64,000 bases of DNA, from NCBI GenBank assembly GCA_004764695.1, contig SMSO01000007.1, positions 513,501-577,500 of the forward strand, written 5' to 3'. Shown here in pieces: positions 42,025 to 51,333 of this stretch (positions within the stretch are counted from its first letter, which is position 1; each line of letters opens with the position of its first letter). The stretch comes from Schizochytrium sp. TIO01 (Eukaryota > Sar > Bigyra > Thraustochytrida > Thraustochytriidae). Position numbers and translations under genes: made by a program. Below the pieces are notes generated by a model. The model was given only the letters and a program-made list of their open reading frames with translations. It had not been told where the DNA came from and ran no database searches.

Positions 42025-44120
42025 TCTGATTACTTCTTTTCTCGTTTTCGTTCTCAAACGTTTCTTTTTAATATCTATTTTGGTCAGAATCACACTTGTA
42101 CTAGTTCGGAACCGTACAATCGTTTAAATGACTACACCCATGTGTTTTTTTTCACATACTGCCTTTTCTATTATACCTTCTATGCATGGTGCATTGCATA
42201 GAGGAGAGAATGTCTTAGCACAGGATACTCAGATAAACCTGGTGTGAAGATGATTTATTCTTTCCCTGTTATTTGTTGTTGCAGCTGCATCAGGTTCCTG
42301 CTCTGTGAAATTCTGTGCTACTACTTTGCCTTGTGTGATAGTAATATGAAGCTCTCTGCGTGCAAAGTTCATCTTGATTGTTTTCGAAAATGGGCTGAAG
42401 CCGAGGCATCACGTTTGATAATGTGTTGATCAACAGCATTGGTGTGGGGACCACTCTGATGTGAGCCTGGCATAGTTTGTGTTATCCTTGGTTCGGAGAG
42501 TCTCCTCTCCTAAAGTCTTATGAGAGCCCCCTATAGGTCGCCATCAACTTTGCTCTTGTCTGTTTTTCATGATTTTAATCTGCAGATGATTCATTAATCG
42601 TTTACTTTTATTTTCTTCTCGTGTCTCATTCATAAATCAGATTTGTTTGCACAGCCTCATTTTTCACTGCTGCCTTTGGTCATCTCGGGGACAATGAACG
42701 AGTTTCAGGTTTTTAAATCAACATGTTTTAATCTTTTAGATCTTGCCCTCACTGTGGTTGTTTTCTAAATTATGAATTGCTATTAACAACAAGTTTTCTC
42801 TATTTTCTTAACAAAGCAACTTGTTCTTGTCGGTTGTATGTAAGCGCTTCTGAATTTAGATTGAATTCGGGTTATTGAGAAAAAGTAATCTTCAGGGTGC
42901 CTTTTGTCTTCCTGAAGTTTAGGCTATAGTACTTTCATGCTATGGATCACGAAAGGTCTGATGCTTTAAGAGTAAAAGGTTGTGAATTTGTCCGAGAAAG
43001 ACTGATTATGAGACGAAAAATTGGAATGCTTTCAGGTGCATATAGACGCCGTCTTTTGCTCAATCAGATGTTCAATATCATTTTGTACCACCTTGTAAGG
43101 TATTATTTTCTCTTGACCGAGTTTTTGAAGAGGTTGCACTTTTAAATCAGCGGTTATGTAACCATGCGGAGGATACCTCGCTAGAATTTAATTATATGCA
43201 ACAATATGGGAAAATTTAGTTAATCAAATAAGCCAAGAAAACTCACATTACAGATCGATTAAATGTAGTTAAGAAGAATCAGAGTGGCTAGTTGGGGGGG
43301 CAATGAACCTTACCTTTTAAGTTCTACATAGCACAAGCCTTCGTCTGCAGGATGCGATATAAAAATTTTTATATTGACCTTGGAATATTTTTTACCTGTC
43401 AAAACATCGTTGAGTCCTCACATATTTCAGTTTCAATCTGAGAGTCACCGTTATGTCTTTGTATTACGTAAAGCAAGATTAGGAATACCCTTTCCCCTTT
43501 GACACAAGATTGACAGCGCACATGTTCAGTGTGCGGACCCTTATATCCTCTCAAGTTCTATCTTCGTGTGCGTACTCTCATCCAAGTACAGAAATAGGAT
43601 CATGGGATAATTTCCATGCCACCTACTGGATGGCTAAAGATCTGTGATACCTAACTAAGAAATGCTTTTTGGTACTTGAGTAGAGATTTGTTTTGAAGCG
43701 AGTTTATGTCGTCGATAGCCCACTCTTAAATAGCCTTTACAAGACGCCGCTGTATTGAAGCAACAAATAGTGGGGTTTACGTGAAGTACCTTTTGCCCTC
43801 ACACTCAAGATACTAGAAAGCATTGTATTTCTTTCTTTTTCTTTCCTTTGTACGATTTTTTACTATTCAAGTTGCTTTTTTCTCCTCCTGGTCTCAAGTC
43901 AGGAATCGGGAACTCTTTGCCATTTTTTTTTCATCTAAAGTATCTTTAAAACGTTTTTACATTTTGAGAAAACAAAAAGATAGTCAGAGTAAGAAAGCAA
44001 AGCAAGAAAACAAAAAACAAAAGAATGAATTACTTTAAAACTTTTAAATTAAAAAAAGCTTTCCTCGCTTAATTTCCTCTTCTTTCCGAAAATAAAAGTT
44101 TTTTTCAGAGGTGACATCGT

Positions 44121-44382
44121 TCATCCTCCCTCTGAAATTTTCTTTCTTTTGATTTTATTGTTTTCGAGGACGCTAGATCTCATTTTCTTGCTTTCTTCAA
44201 TCTCTCTCTCCACCATTCCCAGTTCTGACGTCTTATCAGTGATCAGGATCAGAGGGAAACAAGAACTGGGAATGGTAGGGAAAGGGGGATTCAAGGAAAG
44301 GGACAATTCTCGTTTCGAAAAAGAAAGTGCCCTCGAAAACAATAAAGTTGAGAGAAAGAAAATTTGCGGTCGGCCATCTTAG
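44121..44382. repeat. Long imperfect inverted repeat (MITE-like)
   Basis: The left arm contains AAATTTTCTTTC, then TTTATTGTTTTCGAGG (ending about 44172), then ACCATTCCCAGTTCT (ending about 44226). The right arm contains AGAACTGGGAATGGT (from about 44264), then CCTCGAAAACAATAAA, then GAAAGAAAATTT (ending about 44366), the reverse complements in reverse order. The centre is about 40 bp. The two longest frames on opposite strands translate to similar proteins purely because of this symmetry. Confidence 0.8.
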
Positions 44383-44415
44383 ATGTCACGTCTGAAAAGT
44401 TTTACTTTTGTCATT

Positions 44416-44625
44416 TTCATTTCTTTCGAGGTAAAAGATTTTGATCTCTCTTCCTTAAAAGGTTTTGAGGTGTGCAAATGAAAAGATCACTTTCTGATTT
44501 TTGTAAAAGCTGAAAGGGGGGAAGTTCATTTCTTTCAAGGTAAAAAAATTACACTTAAAAGATTTTTGAGGTACGCAAAACGGAAAGATCGCTTTCAGGT
44601 TCTGGTAAAGCTGAAAGGGGGAAAG
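44416..44625. repeat. 109-bp tandem duplication upstream of virus-side genes
   Basis: Copy 1 spans 44416-44524 and copy 2 spans 44525-44625. Both start TTCATTTCTTTC(G/A)AGGTAAAA and share the cores AAGATC(A/G)CTTTC and AAAGCTGAAAGGGGG. Copy 2 is slightly shorter. It may be a duplicated promoter or enhancer. Confidence 0.8.
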
Positions 44626-44852
44626 GACAATCACGCTTGCTCAACCAAAACGAGTGCCCCTCTCAAATTGAAGCACGCGTAATCGACATGTTTGGATTTC
44701 TATCGATCGAGCGCGTTGCGTTTTTTCCTGAGATCTGTCGGTCTGGCTAGATCTAGGATGTGTAATCCCCTGGTTGAGTGAAAGTGGGTGTTTCGTTGCA
44801 GGCAAATCCGGAATTCTGTCAGCACGTGCAGAGTTTAAGAAGATAAACAAGG

Positions 44853-45281
44853 ATGGCTCTGCGCCCCGAGAAGCCGTCGAATCTCGTACGGAGACCTTCA
44901 ACGAGGTCTATTGTTGGTGCTTTTGAGAGAGTGTTGACTGTTTCTCGGAATTTGCAAGAGAAAACTGGTGAATTGGCTTCGAAATTGAAGGTTCTTGAAG
45001 CCCGTGTGCATGAAATTCGACCTTCCATTAATCCTTCCTTGGCCCCGGCCATTGATGCAGCAGTGAGAGGAGACGAAAAAGCACAGAAGATTGTACGAGA
45101 GAGTGAATCCAAAGTTCCTCTGTGTCAGAAAAGGGCGGTCGCGGCGTACACAGCCGCAAGCCACTCTCTCTTTCGTGTCCTTGCAGACACTGCAGCACTG
45201 GAGGAAACAAAGACAGAGTGTGCACTCTTAGTCTCTCAGGCACTCTCCCTTTTCCAAGTTGTTGAAGGTGAACACGATTGA
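44853..45281 (+). CDS. Small helical protein of unknown function, overlapping the nuclease-kinase frame
   Basis: A 142-residue frame from an ATG in good context (aaggATGg). It is predicted largely alpha-helical (heptad-like LQEKTGELASKLKVLEARV), with no TM segment and no recognised family. Its last 23 bases overlap, in another frame, sequence that reads like the C-terminal tail of a protein kinase domain (DRPSISEIVKSV). This could be the first part of a larger gene joined by a frameshift to the next ORF, or an independent small gene. It lies just downstream of the 109-bp tandem repeat, so transcription may start there. Confidence 0.5.
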   Translation: MALRPEKPSNLVRRPSTRSIVGAFERVLTVSRNLQEKTGELASKLKVLEARVHEIRPSINPSLAPAIDAAVRGDEKAQKIVRESESKVPLCQKRAVAAYTAASHSLFRVLADTAALEETKTECALLVSQALSLFQVVEGEHD

Positions 45282-45331
45282 TAGGCCGTCCATTAGTGAA
45301 ATCGTTAAGAGTGTGAAAGGGCTTGAAACGA

Positions 45332-45369
45332 GGCAAGAAGAAGAAGAAGAAGAAGAAGAAGAAGAAGAA
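45332..45369. repeat. (GAA)n microsatellite
   Basis: A run of about twelve GAA units just upstream of the preferred start of the nuclease-kinase gene. It would encode poly-Glu if translation began further upstream. Confidence 0.85.
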
Positions 45370-45381
45370 AAGGAGAAAGCA

Positions 45382-47472
45382 ATGCCCTTTCCTCGTCTCT
45401 CAAGAAAGAAAGCCAAGCACGGCTTGTCTGCGCCCCTTCACGCGAAAGGGGACGGGACCACTCGGGATCGAGGTGTTGGAGCTCGGACGGGAGCTCGGAC
45501 GGGAGACGCAGGCGGACTCGAGCCAATCCTTGGAGCAATGGTGACAAGCAACCGACTTAGCACGAGCAGTCGCTCATCGCAGCGAACTGACAACGCGGGG
45601 ATGCTTAACCGACTTGCCCTCTATCATGACCGTCTAAAAACTGAACAAGCTAGACTTCGAGAACTTGAAAATGATTTGAAAGAGCTGAAAAAGGAGCTAC
45701 CTGACGGTGCTGCTCTTGTCCTTGTTGATGTTTTAAATGGGGACGTTACGTTTGAGAATGCAAAAGAAGACGTGAGGGAAAATACGAATTTAGAGAATCG
45801 AGAAAAGGGTTTTTTTCTTGACGCTCTGCGCATAGCAAAGAAGATCCTTCAATTGGAATCTGAAATCGGGAAAATCGAGGGAAAGATTGAGGAATTTGAG
45901 TCTGGAGGCGGTGAAGAAGGAGAAAGCATTTCGCGTTTCTCCGGATCAGTTTGGGAATCCCTTGGGTGCGCTTTACCTGAAATTACTCACGATCCTTCTT
46001 TACCCGTATCAAACACGAATATCTCAAATACGGATAACTATCCTTTTGCCCCGAAGACTGTCCAGGGGATTGACTGGGATAATTTCATGGCATACTGCGC
46101 AGATAAAGGACATTTGGAAAAACTTCAGCAAGAATCAACTAATGAAAGTGTTGGTGATTTACTTGAGAGGTCAATGCGCTCTCTTTATATAAAGTCTGAG
46201 AGTTCCGTTGGACTTTGTTTTTCACAAGTTTTCCAAGCAGTCATCTCTACTCTAGACTTCATTCCAAAAAACCTCCGCTACACGTCTGACAAGTCCTCGA
46301 CGGGTGGTCTTCGACCAGATTTTATTATTGGTACCGTCAGAGATGGGGTTACAGTACCTATAAATCCCTTGCTTGTGGGTGAACTGAAGAGTTACAGTTC
46401 AGATTCTGAACCATTTTATTTCCGTTGGTGTGAAAGGGATGGACATGACCCTGAACGATGCCCTAATCGTGCTCATTCTGAGAGGCACACGAATGTGTCC
46501 CCAATTAGACAGTTGTATAACTACATGGTCGACTCTGGCAAGTTTGTTGGTGTTTACTCCCACTATGGCTGTACTGCGGCATTCTTCCGTGACTGTAAAG
46601 GCACTCTTGTTACAACACCGATGCTCCCTGACGACTCTGCTCCAATGAGCGTGCCACAGTTGCTCGCCTTGGTTATCATGATTGCCATGTCTGAGGAGGT
46701 GCCGGAATTTTACGACGGTAAAAGGCCCATTTTGGTGCCATGCGAAGGTACAAGAAGTTGCAAAGGTGTCAATCATCACCATACCAGTCTACCTGATGAC
46801 TGTAAGTGGGCAGAGGACGATCTCAAGCGTAGCGCTAAACCTAGAACAGGAGCCACTGCAACGAGAAGGGCGGCGAACAAGTCCCTTTACAAAAAGCATG
46901 ACACTCCCATCACCTGGGGTGATCTCTACAACTGCAAGTACATTTCTGACTGCTACACAGGTAACGCAGTTGAGTGTGAGATCATGGGCGAGCGAGCAGT
47001 GGTTAAATACAACGATTTCGGCGATCACGAAGATGCTGATGAGCGTCTTGACCAGATTGATTTTGAAGCTGAAGTCTACGCAAACTTGTCTGACTTGCAG
47101 GGGGATTGTATTCCCAAATACCTGGGCCATGGCTCCATTACCGATACTGATGGATCCCAGTATGGTTTTGCTACCTCTTATGCAGGTGAGTCACTCTCGT
47201 ATGAATCTCTTGATTCTCTCACTGAAGAGTTCAAGGCAAGCGTCAAGGATGCCCTAGACAAGATACACGCGCGTGGTGTTTTGCATGGCGACCTGAGACT
47301 TCCGAACATCCTGAAGTCGAAGGACGATCCCGAGAAGGCAGTTTTTATCGACTTCAGTCATTCAGGGATCTATGACGACCCTGATGGTCAGTTCTTTCAA
47401 AGCCTCGCAAAATATGAGAAGGAGAACCTCGTCAAGCTCTTGAAAGGCGAAAAAATCAAACAAGTTTTTTGA
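45382..47472 (+). CDS. PD-(D/E)XK nuclease-like + minimal protein kinase fusion (Crinkler-effector-like)
   Basis: A 696-residue protein counted from ATG 45382, preferred because the 41 upstream codons begin with TTG and include a poly-Glu microsatellite. Residues about 75-180 are coiled coil. Residues about 290-400 resemble a restriction-endonuclease fold: Asp313 in GLRPDFIIG, then Glu334-x-Lys336 in LLVGELKS. Cys/His-rich segments follow and may bind zinc. Residues about 535-690 are a small kinase: Lys542 in AVVKYND, Glu564 in EAEVYANL, catalytic loop LHGDLRLPNIL (Asp637, Asn642) and metal-binding FIDFSHS (Asp657). The C-lobe ends about 40 residues later, as in Bud32/RIO-like minimal kinases. 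A REase-kinase pairing is known in Crinkler-type effectors of oomycetes, chytrids and other eukaryotes. Substrates are unknown. In this context it may be a host-manipulation or selfish-conflict protein. Confidence 0.72.
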   Translation: MPFPRLSRKKAKHGLSAPLHAKGDGTTRDRGVGARTGARTGDAGGLEPILGAMVTSNRLSTSSRSSQRTDNAGMLNRLALYHDRLKTEQARLRELENDLKELKKELPDGAALVLVDVLNGDVTFENAKEDVRENTNLENREKGFFLDALRIAKKILQLESEIGKIEGKIEEFESGGGEEGESISRFSGSVWESLGCALPEITHDPSLPVSNTNISNTDNYPFAPKTVQGIDWDNFMAYCADKGHLEKLQQESTNESVGDLLERSMRSLYIKSESSVGLCFSQVFQAVISTLDFIPKNLRYTSDKSSTGGLRPDFIIGTVRDGVTVPINPLLVGELKSYSSDSEPFYFRWCERDGHDPERCPNRAHSERHTNVSPIRQLYNYMVDSGKFVGVYSHYGCTAAFFRDCKGTLVTTPMLPDDSAPMSVPQLLALVIMIAMSEEVPEFYDGKRPILVPCEGTRSCKGVNHHHTSLPDDCKWAEDDLKRSAKPRTGATATRRAANKSLYKKHDTPITWGDLYNCKYISDCYTGNAVECEIMGERAVVKYNDFGDHEDADERLDQIDFEAEVYANLSDLQGDCIPKYLGHGSITDTDGSQYGFATSYAGESLSYESLDSLTEEFKASVKDALDKIHARGVLHGDLRLPNILKSKDDPEKAVFIDFSHSGIYDDPDGQFFQSLAKYEKENLVKLLKGEKIKQVF

Positions 47473-47581
47473 ACACTCACAAGTTAATAACCCCTAACTC
47501 ATGAAAAGAAGAAGAAGAAGAAGAAATAATCAATGTTTGTTTGGTTTCCAATCCATTTTATTATAATAAAATGCTACTTAG

Positions 47582-48331
47582 TTAGGTTACGGAGAGGATC
47601 TCTCGCAAGTGATTTTCCACTGCAGAACTTGTGTACTCCCTGAACCGCTGCTTGTCTTTGGATTGATGGCAAGTTTCGAACAATGCCAACGGATCCACTG
47701 TTGTTGCTGCTGATGCTGCTGCTGCCGTTACTTTAGTCGCTTCGGCGTAGTCTTGGGAGGGTCCAAGCAATGGAATTGGGCCCGGGACAAAGGAGTTAAG
47801 TAGCCACGAAAAGAGCACACGAGCGGTCCTTCCATTGCCAAATGCAAAGGGTTTGAGAAACAGGAACTTTGCTATAAATTCTGTCGCAACGTGCAAAGCA
47901 TCTTGCAATGCGGCGGCTTCTATATCTTTTACATCTTGCTTTCCTGTGATCGAGAAAGGTGTGGTTTGGTATTTTATAATGTGATTCCTCAGTGCACGAT
48001 CAAGAAGCCCAGGGGTTGGATGAACAAGAGGAATTCTCGTCAAATCACAGGTAATTTGGTGACGCCTGAATGAGAATGCGGATGCACTTCGCAATTTGCT
48101 GCTGCTTTGGGGCTGGCCGAGGATGATTGCGTTAAGTTTGCAGAGAAACGAAAAGGAAAGCCCGCCATCATAATGCATTGCGAACTTGTAAGCTTCAACG
48201 AGGTCGGTTCTGTTTTTTTCTTCGGTTTCCAGGGCTACTCGCTGTAAAAACCAAGTTATCAAGGGGCCGTTTTGCAGTTCGCAGCGACTCCTTGCTTCTC
48301 GCGCTAGTTCACTCAAGTCAAGGCCGGTCAT
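47582..48331 (-). CDS. Fic-domain protein with altered catalytic motif
   Basis: A 249-residue Fic/DOC-superfamily protein. Fic enzymes usually transfer AMP from ATP to hydroxyl side chains, through the motif HxFx(D/E)GNGRxxR. Here the motif region (residues 160-171) reads KPFAFGNGRTAR. The P-loop-like GNGR and the trailing Arg are intact, but the catalytic His is Lys160 and the Mg-binding acidic residue is Phe164. Upstream helices (DLVEAYKFAMHY, LVHPTPGLLDRALRNHI) fit the Fic core. The protein is probably inactive as a standard AMPylase, or uses different chemistry, or acts as a binding decoy. ATG 48331 is preceded by an A/CAA-rich leader typical of this block. The 3' end lies about 110 bp from the convergent nuclease-kinase gene. 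Confidence 0.82.
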   Translation of the reverse strand: MTGLDLSELAREARSRCELQNGPLITWFLQRVALETEEKNRTDLVEAYKFAMHYDGGLSFSFLCKLNAIILGQPQSSSKLRSASAFSFRRHQITCDLTRIPLVHPTPGLLDRALRNHIIKYQTTPFSITGKQDVKDIEAAALQDALHVATEFIAKFLFLKPFAFGNGRTARVLFSWLLNSFVPGPIPLLGPSQDYAEATKVTAAAASAATTVDPLALFETCHQSKDKQRFREYTSSAVENHLREILSVT

Positions 48332-48481
48332 TTTTCTGTTGTTGTTTTGTTTTGTTTTTGTCGATTTTGCTTGGTTGACGAAAGAAGTGCAGAGAAAATT
48401 AAATTTGTTCGTTCTTCTTCTTGATTTGACTATTTTTAATGAATAAAAGCGCGTTGGTTCTTTTGTTGCTTCCTTGTTATA

Positions 48482-48922
48482 TTAAACCCAAGGTTCCATT
48501 CGTTCTCTGGAGAGCCGCACGTCAAAAATGACACCATCGTTCGCACCGGTAATCAAGGTGCTAGAGAGTGTGACATCAAAGAGATAATTGCCGTAAGAAA
48601 TGTCCTGCTTTTGGATGTCTCCTAGACAGTCAATGTCTAGCTCAGGGAGGCAAATTTCGCCTAGAAAGCCGCGCAGCCGGGCTGGTGCAATGTAAACCCT
48701 ATCCCCGTCTTCTACAATTAAGGCTAGATCAGACTCTTCAAGAGGGAGTACCTCGTGCGCAGCAGGGGAAACGCACATGGCCACTTTGGCATTATCATAC
48801 TTGTACGCAAATAGAATGACCGTCTCACTAAGCAACTCAAGAGAGTATTCAATGTTGTCCTGATGAAATCCAACATCTTCTTCCTTTTCGTAATCCACGT
48901 AGAAATTCGGTAGCCAAGCCAT
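48482..48922 (-). CDS. Unknown 146-residue protein
   Basis: Begins MAWLPNFYVDYEKEED and ends RLSRERMEPWV. Acidic, mixed alpha/beta texture, no TM segment, no recognised family. The frame is open to 49090, but the preceding 56 codons are Lys/Arg/Gln-rich and look like the A-rich leader seen before other genes here, so the ATG in the context aaacaaATGg at 48922 is preferred. It is divergent from the acidic coiled-coil gene, sharing a 0.55-kb upstream region with a cluster of dyad repeats. Confidence 0.6.
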   Translation of the reverse strand: MAWLPNFYVDYEKEEDVGFHQDNIEYSLELLSETVILFAYKYDNAKVAMCVSPAAHEVLPLEESDLALIVEDGDRVYIAPARLRGFLGEICLPELDIDCLGDIQKQDISYGNYLFDVTLSSTLITGANDGVIFDVRLSRERMEPWV

Positions 48923-49473
48923 TTGTTTTCTGGGTCTGGTACGTTTGTTTTCTTCTTCTTGTTTTGGTTCTACGTTTCTCTTGGGTTTGGGCCGGTTCTG
49001 CAGTGGATTGCTTGGAAACATGGCAACAATAAACGCGCACGCCCAACACAAAGGGAATAAATCAGACAAATTTGGGTTTTGCCTGATCATTTTACAATTT
49101 TGTCCTATGTCTTACCACAATCAAAGTTATCCTATTGTAAACCCTATCAACCTCATTAGTAAGAATATGTACTTCCAGGAGTCCCACCTGCTTGAACCAT
49201 TCTCGACGCCACAACTATATAATACTACTGGACTGTTACCTTTGATTCATCGACTAAGTTGTCTCCTACTAGAAACTATAGTATGAAAAATAACTCGAGT
49301 GGTGTGTTCAGAACAGTTAGGGAACAGTCGAATCGACCGGTCGAATCGGTCGATAGAGTCGATTCGACTCAATCGACTGGTCGAATCGATCGTTCTCTAT
49401 AGTGGAACGATATAGAACACATCAGAATTCAATCCAAAGGGCCAAAAAGTCGAGTCAAACAGACCAAAAAACC
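48923..49473. promoter_or_regulatory. Divergent upstream region with a dyad/direct-repeat cluster
   Basis: Holds both promoters of a divergent gene pair. At 49327-49392 a G+C-richer cluster is built of TCGA/TCGAATC units. An 18-bp direct repeat AATCGAC(C/T)GGTCGAATCG occurs at 49331-49348 and 49371-49388 (17/18 identical, 40 bp apart). Between them lies the near-palindrome GAGTCGATTCGACTC (49357-49371). AGAAC/GTTCT half-sites flank the cluster (about 49308-49325 and 49391-49420). Could be a replication origin, operator or enhancer. Confidence 0.6.
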
Positions 49474-50676
49474 ATGGCAACGCCATTTAGGGAACGCCAG
49501 ACCAATGCGAATGTGGGCGTCGCTCAAGATGGCGTCCCCTGGCCACCCCCGCCGACTACTGCAAAGAAAGCGAGGCGACCAAGGGCGGCGGCGAACAACG
49601 CAAGCTCTTCTTCTTCTTCTTCTTCCTCCATTGGCCATGACCTTGAAAATGAAACAGGGCGACAAGAAGAAAATCGTGGTTCTTCAACCAAGCTCCTCGA
49701 ACAGCTGATTTCAACGGTGGGTCAACTGGAAGAGAGCATCAAAGGCCTGCATAAGGACTTGCGCAGAGGTGAGAAGCGCATGAGGCACATGGAGCACGTT
49801 GTTTCCACGCTGGTAGAAGCTACCGGACAGGATTTCGCTCAAATCCAGGAAAGGCTCAAGGCGGATAACGAGAGGCTCCGCAAGGTCTTCAAAAAGACAT
49901 TACCCTTCGTACAGCTCAGTAGTGCAGATGAACAAGGGGGCAAGGAAATTGCTGCTCAAATCGGCGAGCTCGATCTCCCGCACGAAGAGCACGAGGGAGC
50001 TGGCTTACAAATTAACCAGCTGGAGGTGGCTAGCATGAATAATGACGACAATGATGATGATGACTTTCATCACGGTGGGAATAGCGATCAAGAGCAAGAA
50101 GAAGAGGAGGAAGAGGAAGAAGACCAAGAGGAGAAGCAGAGGAAAATGTACGAAGCGTTAAAAGAGCCCTTTGATAAATGGTTCCTGGCTTCAGGCAGTC
50201 AACGCATTCCTATGGTGTTCACCTTTCTTGCTGCGAAGAACATGAATCCCCGGCCTTACAGCAATTCAAAATCAGGGAAAAGGAGGGATAAAGATATGAA
50301 AGAAAGGGCTGCTTTTGTTCAAAGGTACTATAAGAATAAAATGCAGAGACTGCCCCTTTGGAGCGAGCTGATCAAGGATTACTTGGATTACGCGGAGGCA
50401 TCAGAGCACCGCGAGATTTCATTTCCTGCAAACTTCAATGCTTTCAGTGTCGATGCGGTCAACGCAGGTCTCAAACAGAGCTACGCAACGTTCCAGGCTC
50501 GGCTGATGGACTCTTTCCGCAAGACAGTTACCCTAAAGCACGAGAATGACGACCGTCTAAGACAAGAATGGACTGCTATCCTGGAGCACGTATTTGAGGA
50601 AAAAGAGCTCACCGTTCCGTTCCGCGCGGAGGAAGAACAAGAACAGTCTGATAGCAGTGACTCAGACGACGAATGA
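49474..50676 (+). CDS. Acidic coiled-coil protein of unknown function
   Basis: A 400-residue protein from ATG 49474 (aaaaaaccATGg). The in-frame ATG at 49402 lies within the repeat-bearing leader and is less likely. Residues about 30-70 are Pro/Ser-rich with a KKARRPR basic patch (a possible nuclear signal). Residues about 75-150 are heptad-repeat coiled coil. Residues about 190-235 are Asp/Glu-rich. Residues about 240-390 form a globular helical domain (FDKWFLASGSQRIPMVFTFLAAK), and the C-terminus is acidic. No recognised family; a virion-core, chromatin or replication-accessory role is conceivable but unsupported. Confidence 0.65.
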   Translation: MATPFRERQTNANVGVAQDGVPWPPPPTTAKKARRPRAAANNASSSSSSSSSIGHDLENETGRQEENRGSSTKLLEQLISTVGQLEESIKGLHKDLRRGEKRMRHMEHVVSTLVEATGQDFAQIQERLKADNERLRKVFKKTLPFVQLSSADEQGGKEIAAQIGELDLPHEEHEGAGLQINQLEVASMNNDDNDDDDFHHGGNSDQEQEEEEEEEEDQEEKQRKMYEALKEPFDKWFLASGSQRIPMVFTFLAAKNMNPRPYSNSKSGKRRDKDMKERAAFVQRYYKNKMQRLPLWSELIKDYLDYAEASEHREISFPANFNAFSVDAVNAGLKQSYATFQARLMDSFRKTVTLKHENDDRLRQEWTAILEHVFEEKELTVPFRAEEEQEQSDSSDSDDE

Positions 50677-50783
50677 ATGAATGACAATTTTAGAAATCAA
50701 TTTTTCCTTCCCCCCCCACTCGCCTTTTTTAAAAATGTATCACCTTTAAAAATAACAGAAAGTAAGAACAAGTCTATTCATTC

Positions 50784-50824
50784 TTTCTTTTCTTTCTTTC
50801 TTTTCTTTCTTTCTTTCTTTCTTT
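50784..50824. repeat. (TTTC)n microsatellite leader
   Basis: A run of TTTC/TTTTC units ending four bases before an ATG. This is the only virus-side gene here with a pyrimidine-rich rather than A-rich leader on the coding strand. Confidence 0.8.
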
Positions 50825-50828
50825 CATC

Positions 50829-51314
50829 ATGACTAGCACCCAGGTAGCTACTACAACTACATCCAGCATCCAAGACAGAACGAGCACAATTACCGAGCTC
50901 CAGCGCCTCGGCGCGCTCGCGCGCTCAATTGAAGGGACAGAAGGAGCCTCGGACGGCACTTTGCAAAGCAACACAGACCGCCTCGGCACGCTCTGGCTGG
51001 GCGCAGCGGACTTACTTTTTCGTTACCCAGCCAGTCTCTCTTCAATCCAGTCATCTAGCATGCTTAGTGCACACCTTGGTAGTGACCGAGACAGCTTGGT
51101 TGCGTGGGCGGGCGTGCCTGACGCTTCTGTGACTGTGGATGAATACGAAGCAGAACTTCGTGCGATACAGAAAACTGTGGGTGAGACCAGGCGGGACCGC
51201 GTGCCCTCCATTGTATCGATCGTCTCACTGGTTGCTGTGATCGCAGGTTTAATTGCTGCTTTTCTGATGCTTCAAAGGGAGTTACCTCGTTTGCGCTGGA
51301 CTGCTTTCTTCTAA
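50829..51314 (+). CDS. Tail-anchored membrane protein of unknown function
   Basis: A 161-residue protein: a polar Ser/Thr-rich N-terminus, an amphipathic helical middle, and one TM segment at about residues 127-148 (SIVSIVSLVAVIAGLIAAFL), followed by a short basic tail (RELPRLRW). This suggests C-tail anchoring with the N-terminal domain facing the cytosol or virion interior. No recognised family. It starts at the first ATG after a TTTC run. Confidence 0.65.
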   Translation: MTSTQVATTTTSSIQDRTSTITELQRLGALARSIEGTEGASDGTLQSNTDRLGTLWLGAADLLFRYPASLSSIQSSSMLSAHLGSDRDSLVAWAGVPDASVTVDEYEAELRAIQKTVGETRRDRVPSIVSIVSLVAVIAGLIAAFLMLQRELPRLRWTAFF

Positions 51315-51333
51315 GCATAATTCTTTCTGGAAA

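Larger units (their letters stand above)
42025..44852. other. A+T-rich boundary region between host and virus-like genes
   Basis: About 2.8 kb with no supported gene. The left part (42.0-43.8 kb) is ordinary A+T-rich sequence. The right part carries a long imperfect inverted repeat (44121-44382) and a 109-bp tandem repeat (44416-44625) directly upstream of the first virus-side genes. The host-virus junction must lie in or near this stretch, but no target-site duplication can be demonstrated by eye. Confidence 0.5.

Noticed and set aside
42942-43145. 67-codon frame with a semi-natural basic sequence in the boundary region.
   Set aside because: Too short, no conserved motif, unsupported by start context; kept only as a possible relic.
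44121-44382. Two 73-77-codon frames on opposite strands with similar proteins.
   Set aside because: Their similarity is caused by the inverted repeat they lie in, not by gene duplication.
49399-49430. GTGGAACGATATAGAACA resembles the U6 snRNA core.
   Set aside because: The match is about a dozen bases with no U6 5' stem-loop, ACAGAGA box context or T-terminator.
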